From positions 1 through 64,000 of the forward strand of contig JAJYTR010000006.1 of the NCBI GenBank assembly GCA_021792975.1: DNA of 64,000 bases, read 5' to 3'. Made by a program: the position numbers and the translations under genes. The stretch is from Pseudomonadota bacterium. Its GTDB lineage: Bacteria; Pseudomonadota; Gammaproteobacteria; Xanthomonadales; Rhodanobacteraceae. Under the pieces are notes generated by a model that searched no databases, was not told the DNA's origin, and was given only the letters and a program-made list of their open reading frames with translations. Below are positions 52,819 to 61,303 of the stretch, in pieces (positions within the stretch are counted from its first letter, which is position 1; each line of letters begins with the position of its first letter).

Positions 52819-54080
52819 GCTGCTTCGAACCGGCCGGAATCGCGAAGCCTGCAGCCGGACCGGCGGCGCACGACGTCAACCCGTTCGCGGCCATGCAGCC
52901 GCGCGCGCCGGCCCCGACTCCGGCGGACCTGCGCAACGGCGGCCGCGTCAAGCGCGACGGCGTGGCGCCGCGGGGCGTGTACCTGCCCAACGACAACGTG
53001 CTGACGCCGCAGATGCGCTCGCCCGAGTACGTGCAGATCTCGACCGCCGCCGCAATGACGCTCGGCATCATGCCCGGGCGCATGCACCGCTGCGAGTGCA
53101 CCCGCTGCCTCAACCTGCTACTGACCTATCCCGAAGGCTGCCGCGCCAATTGCGCCTACTGCGGCCTGGCGCGCCACCGCGAGGCCGAGCGCGACTACGC
53201 CGATCGCAACTTCATCCGCGTCGACTGGCCCGCGGTGCCGATGGAGCAGATCCTCGACATCGTCGCGCGCGATCCCGCGAACAGCCCGTTCCACCGCATG
53301 TGCATCTCGATGATCACGCACCCGCGCTCGGACGAGGACACCGTGTCGGTGCTGCGCGCCTGGACGCGGCGCATCGACCCCGCCGCGATCCCGGTCTCCA
53401 TCCTCTCCAACCCCACCACGATGGCGCGCGAGGACGTGGTGCGGCTGAAGGACCTCGGCGCCGACATCTTCACCGTGGCGCTGGATGCCGCCACCCCGGA
53501 GATCTTCGACCGCACGCGCGGCAAGGGCGTGCAGTCGCCACACAAGTGGAGCCGGTACTGGGAAGTGCTGATGCATGCGCGCGACGTGTTCGGGCCACGG
53601 AAGTTCGGCGCGCACATCATCATCGGCATGGGCGAGACCGAACGCGAGGCGCTCGAGCTGGTGCAGAAGCTCGTCGACCTCGGCGGCCACAGCCACATGT
53701 TCTGCTTCTTCCCGGAGAAGGGCTCGCTGATGGACCACCTGCCGGCCACGCCACGCGACCAGTGGCGCCGGGTGCAACTGGCGCGGTACCTGATCGACTA
53801 CGCCGGCGTGCGCGTGGAACAGATGCGTTTCGGTGACGACGGGCGCGTGCTCGACTACGGGCTGCCGCGCGCCGAACTGGACGCGGTGATCGACGCCGGC
53901 ATCGCCTTCCGCACTTCCGGCTGTCCCGGCAAGTTCCGTGACGACGTTTCGGCCTGCGACCGTCCGTACGGCGATTCCCCGCCCAGCAACATCGCCAGCT
54001 ATCCGTTCCAGCCCGGCCGGTCGGATCTGCGGCGCGTGCGCCGCCAGCTGCGCATACCCGTGGTACGCGAGGACGCATGA
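52815..54080 (+). CDS. radical SAM lipoyl-synthase-type protein (LipS1/LipS2 pair member)
   Basis: RCECTRCLNLLLTYPEGCRANCAYCGLARHREAERDYADRNFIRVDW; CxxxCxxC plus auxiliary-cluster-like cysteines; ATGA overlaps on both sides. Confidence 0.78.
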   Translation: MSCFEPAGIAKPAAGPAAHDVNPFAAMQPRAPAPTPADLRNGGRVKRDGVAPRGVYLPNDNVLTPQMRSPEYVQISTAAAMTLGIMPGRMHRCECTRCLNLLLTYPEGCRANCAYCGLARHREAERDYADRNFIRVDWPAVPMEQILDIVARDPANSPFHRMCISMITHPRSDEDTVSVLRAWTRRIDPAAIPVSILSNPTTMAREDVVRLKDLGADIFTVALDAATPEIFDRTRGKGVQSPHKWSRYWEVLMHARDVFGPRKFGAHIIIGMGETEREALELVQKLVDLGGHSHMFCFFPEKGSLMDHLPATPRDQWRRVQLARYLIDYAGVRVEQMRFGDDGRVLDYGLPRAELDAVIDAGIAFRTSGCPGKFRDDVSACDRPYGDSPPSNIASYPFQPGRSDLRRVRRQLRIPVVREDA

Positions 54081-55153
54081 GTCCGACCGTGCGGGTGGTG
54101 GATGCCGGCCTGCAGCCGGGGCGGCTCAATATCGCGATCGACCAGGCGATCATCGACCTGCACCAGGCCGGAGCGGTTCCCGACACCCTGCGCTTCATCC
54201 ACTTTTCGCCCACCGCGCTGGTCGGCCGGCACCAGGACCTGAGCGCCGAGATCGACCTCGACTATTGCCGCGCCCACGGCATCGGCGTGGGCCGCCGCAT
54301 TACCGGCGGCGGCGCCATCTATCTCGACGAAGGCCAGCTCGGCTGGGCGCTGGTCCTCAGGCGGGACGCGCTGGGGACGGGCACGCTGGGCGAGGCCGCG
54401 GCACGGATCTGCCACGCGGTCGCCGCCGGCCTCGGCCGGCTGGGCGTCGACGCGCGGTTCCGGCCGCGCAACGATATCGAGGTCGACGGCCGCAAGATCA
54501 GCGGCACCGGCGGTTTCCATGACGGCGACACCCTGCTCTACCAGGGCACGGTGCTGGTCGATGCGGACACCACGCGCATGCTCGGCGCCCTGCGGGTGCC
54601 CAGGGCCAAGCTCGAACGGCACCAGGCCGATTCGGCCGCGCGGCGCGTCGTCGGCCTGCGCGAGCTCCTCGGCGCGGATACGCCGCCGATGGGCCGCGTG
54701 CAGCAGGCGCTGGCCGAGGGCCTCGCCGCCGGTCTGGGCCTGCGTTTCGATGCGGGAACCCTGACCGATGCCGAGCACGCCCTGGCCCGCGACCTGCACC
54801 AGCGCTGGATCGGACGCGACGACTTCGTGGCCGAAATCGATGGCGCCGGCCGCGACGCCGCGACCCGGATGGGCGAGTACCAGGGTGCCGGCGGACGGGT
54901 GGCCGCCTACCTGCGGCGGGAAGGGCCGCACCGCCGGCGCATCGGGCACCTGCTGCTGACCGGCGATTTCTTCGTGGCGCCGCCGCGCCTGGTGTTCGAC
55001 CTCGAGGCGCATCTGCGCGGCACCGACCTCGCCGACCTGCGCGCCAACGTCGCGGCTTTTTTCGCCGGCCGCGAGGCGGGCACGATCTCAATCACCGCCG
55101 GCGATTTCTGCACGGCGATCGAACGGGCCGCGGACGTGGCGGGGACGGACTGA
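54077..55153 (+). CDS. lipoate-protein ligase-like protein (sLpl-type, paralog 1)
   Basis: GRRITGGGAIYLDEGQLGWALVL; FRPRNDIEVDGRKISGTGGFHDGDTLLYQGTVL; catalytic Lys retained. Confidence 0.85.
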   Translation: MSPTVRVVDAGLQPGRLNIAIDQAIIDLHQAGAVPDTLRFIHFSPTALVGRHQDLSAEIDLDYCRAHGIGVGRRITGGGAIYLDEGQLGWALVLRRDALGTGTLGEAAARICHAVAAGLGRLGVDARFRPRNDIEVDGRKISGTGGFHDGDTLLYQGTVLVDADTTRMLGALRVPRAKLERHQADSAARRVVGLRELLGADTPPMGRVQQALAEGLAAGLGLRFDAGTLTDAEHALARDLHQRWIGRDDFVAEIDGAGRDAATRMGEYQGAGGRVAAYLRREGPHRRRIGHLLLTGDFFVAPPRLVFDLEAHLRGTDLADLRANVAAFFAGREAGTISITAGDFCTAIERAADVAGTD

Positions 55154-55224
55154 ATGGCCGGCCGCCCGCGCATGCGCCGCCGTCCGGGCACGGCATTCCC
55201 GCGCGGCGGTGGCGGCAGGTCCGC

Positions 55225-55935
55225 ATGATCACCCTGGCCGTGCTGCAGCACACCGATGCCGAATATCTCGGGCTGCTGGAGGATCATCTCGAGGGGCGCA
55301 ACATCCGCTTCCGCTACCACCGTCTGCACACGCCGGGCGGCAGCCTGCCGGCTGCACCGGAGGACTTTGCCGGACTGGTGGTCCTGGGCGCGGGGCCGCG
55401 CGGTTTCGCCAGCGGCGAGCGTCTGCCCGGGATCGCCGCGGAGGTTCGCCTGATCGAAGCCTTCCTCGCGGCCGGCCGCCCCGTGCTCGGCTTCGGCCTG
55501 GGCAGCGTGCTGCTGGCCGCCGCCGCCGGCGGCGGCGGCGAGGCGGCGCCGCTGCGCTTCGAGGTCGGCGCGGCGCGGCGGGTGGACGCGGCGGCGCTCG
55601 CGGGCCAGTTGCCGGCGCACTACCCCTACGCGCTGTACATGCGCGACCGCCCGCTGCTGCCCGCGGCATCGCGGGTGCTGGCGGTGGACGCGGCGCGGGG
55701 GGACCCGCTGCTGTTCGAGGTCGCCGCAACGGGATTCGGCTTCCCCGCGCATCCGGGGTTCAAGCGCGCGATGGTCGAGGATCTGGTGATGGAGTTTGCC
55801 GAGGCCCCGGAGGATGCCGCGGCGGGTCTCGCGCGCATGGCCGGGGCCCAGCGCGGAATCGCCGAGGCGCTCAGCGCGATGATGGTGGGACTGGTGCAGG
55901 TGGCGCGGCTGATGCCGCCCGCCGCGCCGGCCTGA
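55225..55935 (+). CDS. class-I glutamine-amidotransferase-like protein without nucleophilic Cys
   Basis: VLQHTDAEYLGLLEDHLEGRNIRFRYHRLH..LVVLGAG..; nucleophile-elbow position reads GFGLGSVLLA. Confidence 0.75.
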   Translation: MITLAVLQHTDAEYLGLLEDHLEGRNIRFRYHRLHTPGGSLPAAPEDFAGLVVLGAGPRGFASGERLPGIAAEVRLIEAFLAAGRPVLGFGLGSVLLAAAAGGGGEAAPLRFEVGAARRVDAAALAGQLPAHYPYALYMRDRPLLPAASRVLAVDAARGDPLLFEVAATGFGFPAHPGFKRAMVEDLVMEFAEAPEDAAAGLARMAGAQRGIAEALSAMMVGLVQVARLMPPAAPA

Positions 55936-55950
55936 GGCGGACGTCCCGCG

Positions 55951-55971
55951 CGCGGCGGAACGCCCGCCGCG
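55951..55971. terminator. possible bidirectional hairpin between convergent operons
   Basis: CGCGGCGG-AACGC-CCGCCGCG; no T-tract. Confidence 0.35.
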
Positions 55972-55977
55972 GACGGG

Positions 55978-57312
55978 TCAGTATTTCCAGGCCAGCGCGA
56001 CGCCGAGCGTGTCCTCGTACATGCGGATCGACGCCCCCTGGCTGGGGCCGCTGCCGGTGACGGTATGCGTGAACGCGTGCACGTAGTCGAAGGACAGGTC
56101 GGTGGAGCGGCTCAGGGCGTAGGTGGCCCCGAGTGTCACGTGGTCCTCGACCACGCCCGGCGCCAGCACGTTGATGAAGACGTCCTCGCTGGGGATCGGC
56201 TGGCCGCTGCGGTTCCATCCGGCGCGCAGGGTCAGGCGGGGACTGAAGGCGTAGGCCATGCCGAGCTTGATGACGGTGACGCTGCGCCAGCCGAACCCGG
56301 TGCCGCCCGGCGTACCGAGCCCGCAGCTGGCGGGTGCGGCGCAGACCAGCGAATTGATCTGCGGGTTGGCGATGGCGGGGATCCGGCCGTACTCGATGCG
56401 TTCGACGTCGCCGGCCAGGATCAGGCCGGGGCTGGGCGTCCAGGCCGCACCGAACCCGTAGTTGGCCGGGATGTCGAACTTGCCGCCGTCCGCGAACAGG
56501 CCGTTGTAGCGCTTGAACCGGCTCATGCTGATCTTGGGCTGCCAGGTCAGGCCTAGGGACAGCTCCGGCGTCGGATGTCCGATCCAGCCGATCCGCACAC
56601 CCACCCCGTCGGACTGCGCATGTAAATTGTTGGTGACGTTGGGCGGATTGCTCGACAGGCCCTGGAAGGCCTGGATGCCGTTGATGCCGAAGTTCTGGTG
56701 GACGATATCGAGCGAAATGCCGATGGAGTTGGCGTCGTCGATGCGGTAGGCCAGCGTGGGCGCGATGAACAGCTGCTGCAGGTCCACGCCCACCGAGCCG
56801 ACCCCGAAGGCGCCCAGTTGGCCGACCGGAGAGGCGAGGCAGGCGGAAAGATTGCCTCCGAACTGCTGCAGCACCTGCGGGTTGGCGCACTGCGCGCCCC
56901 GGGTGGCGCCGTTCAGCGTGGCGTACCCGGTGTTCATGCCCCCGTTGCCGAACACCGAGACGCCCAGCGCCAGGCGCCGCGTGAGCATGCGGTTGTAGCC
57001 GAACTCGGGAATGTAGAAATCGCTGGTCTGGTTGCCGCTGAAACTCATCGCGCCGCCCGGGGTGGCCAGCGTGGCCGAGCGCTGCGGCCGGAACAGGCTC
57101 ACCCCCACGTCGAGCCGGTTGCCGATCAGCGCCATGCCGGCCGGATTGGCCGCCGCCGCGAGTGCATCCAGAGGCAGGGCGATGCCCACGCCGCCCATGC
57201 CGACCGATTGCACGCTGTAGCCGGGCTGGAAGTAGCCGTCGGTCGCCGTGGCCAACCCCGAGGTGGCCAGCAGCGATGCGAGGACCGTCAGTCTGATTCG
57301 CTTGCTCAGCAT
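55978..57312 (-). CDS. FadL/TodX (OMPP1)-family outer-membrane transporter
   Basis: ATDGYFQPGYSVQSVGMGGVGIALPLDALAAAANPAGMALIGNRLDVGVSLFRPQR; C-terminal GVALAWKY. Confidence 0.88.
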   Translation of the reverse strand: MLSKRIRLTVLASLLATSGLATATDGYFQPGYSVQSVGMGGVGIALPLDALAAAANPAGMALIGNRLDVGVSLFRPQRSATLATPGGAMSFSGNQTSDFYIPEFGYNRMLTRRLALGVSVFGNGGMNTGYATLNGATRGAQCANPQVLQQFGGNLSACLASPVGQLGAFGVGSVGVDLQQLFIAPTLAYRIDDANSIGISLDIVHQNFGINGIQAFQGLSSNPPNVTNNLHAQSDGVGVRIGWIGHPTPELSLGLTWQPKISMSRFKRYNGLFADGGKFDIPANYGFGAAWTPSPGLILAGDVERIEYGRIPAIANPQINSLVCAAPASCGLGTPGGTGFGWRSVTVIKLGMAYAFSPRLTLRAGWNRSGQPIPSEDVFINVLAPGVVEDHVTLGATYALSRSTDLSFDYVHAFTHTVTGSGPSQGASIRMYEDTLGVALAWKY

Positions 57313-57505
57313 ATCGATGCCTCCTCAGTGACCCCTGCCGGGGCGGGTCGCCGGCCGGGTACGGCCGGCGGGGTGCGCAGGTTGGTCCTGCGCAAAGTCT
57401 GGGCGGCGCGACCGTGCGCGCGGGCCTGCGGATCCGGGCGTGGCGCGGGCGGCGGATGGCTGCCCGCTGCGCCGTGCCTGCCCGCGCAGCGGGGCCGCGG
57501 CACGC

Positions 57506-58591
57506 TCATGCGCCGGCCTCCGCCGGCAGCGCCTGGCGCAGTGCCGCCGCCAGATGCGCGGGCTCGACCCCGGGCATGTCCAGTCCCAGCGCGCGCATGT
57601 GGCCGTCGATGAGCGCCTCGAGCGAGGCGTCCACGGCCGCGCCGCGCAGCGCGCGGGCCAGTGCCGCGATCCCCGACGCCGGAAAGCAGGTGAAGTCGCC
57701 GGACAGGTCGAGATCCTGCAAGCGGCCTTCGCGGTACAGCACACGGGCGCGCAACAGTCCGCCGGGGGCCTTGTAGACCGACTCCGCGAGATGGACGCCG
57801 CCGGTGATCTTGACCGCTGCCGCGACGCGGCGGCGCTGCGCCTGCTGCAGGAACTCCGGATCGAGCAGACGCGCTTCCCAGTCCGCGACGGCCGCCTGTT
57901 CGCCGGCACGCAGCGCATCGGCGCCCGGCGCGAGGCCGAACTCGTCCCGCACGGCCGCGAGCAGCGCCGCAACGATGCCCTGTCGCGCCGGCACGCTGCC
58001 GAGTTCGCGGCGGATCGTGGTCATGTAGTCCTCGAGCGAGCTGCGCAGCTTGTCGCGGAATTTCTCCGAGGGAACGCGCAGGCAGCGCGCCATGGCGGCG
58101 GTGTCGAAATCCAGCAGGAAGCTGCCCACGAAGACGGTGGCCGCGCCGATCTGCGCGGCGCCGGTACCGCCGATCTTGCGACCGTGGACGTGGATGTCGT
58201 TGATCGGACGCAGGCACGCGGGGATGCCGAGGGCACGGTAGGCGCCCAGCACCGGCCGCACAAAGTGCGCATACAGGGCCGAGACGCCGCGGGGCGCGCG
58301 CGCCGCCGGCCAGATGAAGTGGAAGAACAGCTGCTGCGAATCGAGGTAGACCGCGCCGCCGCCCACGTAGCGGCGCAGGACCGGCAGCCCCGCGCGACGG
58401 CAGTACCCGGTGTCGACCTCGGCCTCGAGGGACTGGTGCAGGCCGATGCACACGTAGGGCTCGGCCGGCGTGGCCAGGGTCAGGACCGGGGTGCCGTCTG
58501 CCGCCATCGCGTCGGCCACCCCGTGGTAAACGGCCTGCGACCGCACCGCCGAAACCGATCCCACATCGATCACGCGCAGGGGGCTGCTCAT
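57506..58591 (-). CDS. lipoate-protein ligase-like protein (sLpl-type, paralog 2)
   Basis: RRYVGGGAVYLDSQQLFFHFIWP; LRPINDIHVHGRKIGGTGAAQIGAATVFVGSFLLDF. Confidence 0.85.
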   Translation of the reverse strand: MSSPLRVIDVGSVSAVRSQAVYHGVADAMAADGTPVLTLATPAEPYVCIGLHQSLEAEVDTGYCRRAGLPVLRRYVGGGAVYLDSQQLFFHFIWPAARAPRGVSALYAHFVRPVLGAYRALGIPACLRPINDIHVHGRKIGGTGAAQIGAATVFVGSFLLDFDTAAMARCLRVPSEKFRDKLRSSLEDYMTTIRRELGSVPARQGIVAALLAAVRDEFGLAPGADALRAGEQAAVADWEARLLDPEFLQQAQRRRVAAAVKITGGVHLAESVYKAPGGLLRARVLYREGRLQDLDLSGDFTCFPASGIAALARALRGAAVDASLEALIDGHMRALGLDMPGVEPAHLAAALRQALPAEAGA

Positions 58592-58700
58592 GGGCGGCTT
58601 GCCTCGGAAAGTGCGGGCGTTCCTCTCCCGCGGAGTACCGGCCGCTCCCTTGCGGGCGCGGCCGGTGCGACCCCCCGCGGGGCCGGTGCGATCCGTCGCC

Positions 58701-58928
58701 TTACTGCGTCCGCCGGATGCGGAAGCGGAACTCGTTGCCGGCCGCGGTGGATTCGACCAGCGCATGGCCGGTGGCCTTGCAGAAGGCCTCGAAGTCCTTG
58801 ACCGAACCGGGGTCGGTGGCCTGGATCGCCAGTACGTCGCCGACGGCCATCTCCTTGAGCGCTTTCCTGGCGCGCAGGATCGGCAGCGGGCAGTTCAGTC
58901 CGCGCGCGTCGAGGGTGTGGTCGGCCAT
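58701..58928 (-). CDS. tusA: TusA-family sulfurtransferase
   Basis: MADHTLDARGLNCPLPILRARKALKEMAVGDVLAIQATDPGSVKDFEAFCKATGH; catalytic Cys in CPLP. Confidence 0.93.
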   Translation of the reverse strand: MADHTLDARGLNCPLPILRARKALKEMAVGDVLAIQATDPGSVKDFEAFCKATGHALVESTAAGNEFRFRIRRTQ

Positions 58929-58943
58929 GGTGCGGTCCTCCGC

Positions 58944-59441
58944 TCAGATGAACAGGTTGATGTCGGATTTCATCGCGGTCTCGATATAGGTGGCCGCGCC
59001 GCCGACGATCGGGCCTTCGATCATGTCTTCGGGCCTGAACTCGAACAGGTCCATCGTCATCTGGCAGGCGATCATCTGCACGTCCGCCTCGATCGCCGCG
59101 GCGCGCAGTTCCTCGATCGAGGCGACGCCCTTCTTCCGGATCAGCGACTTCATCATCGCCGTGGCCGCGGCATCCGCGCCGGGCAGCGCGCCGAGCAGGT
59201 TGGGCATCGCCATGTGCCCGCCCAGCATCGGCATCGCCATGGCGGAATTGCCCAGGGTGGTGATGGACAGGTCGAGCTGCTTCTTCAGCAGGCCGAGGCC
59301 GTAGAACGTGAAGAACATGGACACCTCGAGCCCCATCGCGGCCGCCGTGGTCGCGAGGATGAACGGCGGATAGGCCCAGTCGAGCGAGCCTTTGGTGACG
59401 ATCATCGACATGCGCTTGGCGCGGGATTCACTCGTGTTCAT
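58944..59441 (-). CDS. DsrE3-like (DsrE/DsrF/DrsH superfamily) sulfurtransferase
   Basis: MIVTKGSLDWAYPPFILATTAAAMGLEVSMFFTFYGLGLLKK...QMIACQMTMDLFEFRPEDMI. Confidence 0.9.
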   Translation of the reverse strand: MNTSESRAKRMSMIVTKGSLDWAYPPFILATTAAAMGLEVSMFFTFYGLGLLKKQLDLSITTLGNSAMAMPMLGGHMAMPNLLGALPGADAAATAMMKSLIRKKGVASIEELRAAAIEADVQMIACQMTMDLFEFRPEDMIEGPIVGGAATYIETAMKSDINLFI

Positions 59442-59472
59442 GGTCGGTCGGCCTATGCGGACAATGGGGTGT

Positions 59473-59922
59473 TCAGGTGGCGCAGGCGCAGCCGGCGAAA
59501 CCGTCGGCCGCCATCTTCGCCTCATACGGAGCGGCGACCGCGGTGCCCGGCACGAGCGTGGCCCTGGCCTCGGCCCATGCCGCCGGCCGGACCTTCATCA
59601 GCCATCCCGCCTGGTAGGGATCGGCGTTGGCGGTCTTGGGATCGCCGACCAGGGCTTCGTTGATCTCGACCACCTCGGCGTCGCAGACGATCTTGGCCGG
59701 GCCGACCCATTTGCCCGACTCGATGGTGGCGCAGGACTTGCCCGCCTGCACCGGCTTGCCGGGCTTCTTGGGGGTGACCGCGACGAGCTGTCCGGCCAGG
59801 GCTACCGCGACCGAGGTCATGCCGAGCGTGACGGTGCCGTCGGCTTCCTCGCGGTACCACATGTTGTTGGGCACGTCGTACAGCAGTTCATCCGGCAGGT
59901 GGCACCCGCGGGCGGTGGCCAT
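59473..59922 (-). CDS. lbpA: lipoate-binding protein LbpA (GcvH-like)
   Basis: PDELLYDVPNNMWYREEADGTVTLGMTSVAVALAGQLVAVTPKKPGKPVQAGKSCATIESGKWVGPAKI; lipoylation Lys in ESGKW; sHdr context. Confidence 0.9.
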   Translation of the reverse strand: MATARGCHLPDELLYDVPNNMWYREEADGTVTLGMTSVAVALAGQLVAVTPKKPGKPVQAGKSCATIESGKWVGPAKIVCDAEVVEINEALVGDPKTANADPYQAGWLMKVRPAAWAEARATLVPGTAVAAPYEAKMAADGFAGCACAT

Positions 59923-59925
59923 GGC

Positions 59926-60378
59926 TCAGGTCTCCTCGGCGCCCGACGGCACGGCGGCATCGGCGGCGCGCAGCGGGCGCGACGCGCAGCAGAATTCGCC
60001 CAGGCGCGCATTCTCGAGTTTGCCGTCGATGAACAGTTGCAGATGGATCGCAACGGCGGCGGCCATGCGGAAATGGCGGATGCGCGTACCCGGATCCGTC
60101 CCGGCGACGGCGACATTGCAGTGATAGACCAGCTCGCGGCAGCTCTCGCGGCAGGCGTTGAAGCTGGGATCCGGGCGTGCCGCCTGGCGCTGCAGGGCCA
60201 GCAGGCGGAATCCCTCGTGCGTCCGCGTGGTCGGCGGCACGCCGTGCGCCTGCAGCCAGCGCTCCAGGGTGGCCTCGGCGATGCCGAGCAGCCGCTGCGC
60301 CAGCGCGTGCGGCGATCCGCTCAGTACCGCATCGGACTGTGCGGCAAACGCTTCCGCGGCGGAGCCCGGGAGGTCCAC
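59926..60378 (-). CDS. conserved hypothetical protein of sHdr locus (~150 aa)
   Basis: ORF between hdrB2 and lbpA; GTG start overlapping hdrB2 stop is plausible. Confidence 0.6.
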   Translation of the reverse strand: MDLPGSAAEAFAAQSDAVLSGSPHALAQRLLGIAEATLERWLQAHGVPPTTRTHEGFRLLALQRQAARPDPSFNACRESCRELVYHCNVAVAGTDPGTRIRHFRMAAAVAIHLQLFIDGKLENARLGEFCCASRPLRAADAAVPSGAEET

Positions 60379-60379
60379 C

Positions 60380-61303
60380 TCAGCCCAGCCCCTTCGCCCG
60401 CAGCAGATCGCGCGCATCGGCGAAGTTCTCATGGATGCCGACGGCGCGCGCGGACAGCCCGAGCGCCAGCCCCAGCAACTGGGTGAAATAGAGGATCTTC
60501 ACCCGCGTGGCCTTGCCGAACACCCGCGCGGCACGCGCCTGGTGCATCTCCAGCCCCGAGTGGCAGGTGGGGCATTCGGTCGCGATCACCTCCGCACCGC
60601 AGGCTTCGGCCGTGGTCAGCAGGTTGAGCACCAGCCGGGTCGAGGTGTCGGAATCGGAGAGGGTGTGCGCGCCGCCGCAGCAGGCGGTCTTCAGCGGGTA
60701 TTCGACGTTGACCGCGCCGGCCGCCGCCAGCAGGTCGTCCATGAAGTGCGGCTTGCTGGTGGATTCGGAATCGGGGCCCTGGTCCTTCTCGGGGAAAATG
60801 TGCCGCGGACGCGAATACATGCAGCCATAGTAGTTGGCCACCTTCAGCCCCGCGAGCGAGCGGCGGATGCGCGCCTTCAGCCCCTCCGGGCCGATGGCGG
60901 CGCGGATCCAGTCCAGCGCATGGATGGTCTCGACCTCGCCGGCGGCGTAGGGTGTCTCGCCCGACCTGGCCGCGAGCTCCGCGACGGTGGCCCGGGAGGC
61001 GGGGTCGTGGGCGAGGTCGTACTCGGCCTTCTTGAGGTTATGGTAGCAGCCGTTGCAGGGCGCCATCACGGTGCGCTGGCCCATGCGGCGGGCGATGCCG
61101 AGGTTGCGCGCCGACAGGAAGGTCTGCAGTTTGGGGTCGATGTTCTTCACTTCCATCGCGCCGCAGCAGTTCCAGCCTTCCAGCTCGACCAGGCGCAGGC
61201 CCAGCGCCTTGCCCACCGCGCGGGTCGAGCGGTCGTACGCATGCCCGGTGCCCTCGAGGGCGCAGCCCGGGTAGTAGGCCACTTCGCGGCAGGTGTCGGT
61301 CAT
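60380..61303 (-). CDS. hdrB2: heterodisulfide reductase subunit B-like (sHdrB2)
   Basis: Two CCG motifs: YYPGCALE..WNCCGAME..APCNGCYH and YYGCMYS..KTACCGGAH..TECPTCHSG. Confidence 0.9.
   Translation of the reverse strand: MTDTCREVAYYPGCALEGTGHAYDRSTRAVGKALGLRLVELEGWNCCGAMEVKNIDPKLQTFLSARNLGIARRMGQRTVMAPCNGCYHNLKKAEYDLAHDPASRATVAELAARSGETPYAAGEVETIHALDWIRAAIGPEGLKARIRRSLAGLKVANYYGCMYSRPRHIFPEKDQGPDSESTSKPHFMDDLLAAAGAVNVEYPLKTACCGGAHTLSDSDTSTRLVLNLLTTAEACGAEVIATECPTCHSGLEMHQARAARVFGKATRVKILYFTQLLGLALGLSARAVGIHENFADARDLLRAKGLG

Noticed and set aside
59473-59922. Glycine cleavage system H protein (GcvH)
   Set aside because: Although homologous, no gcvT/gcvP nearby and position between hdr and dsrE/tusA genes supports LbpA.
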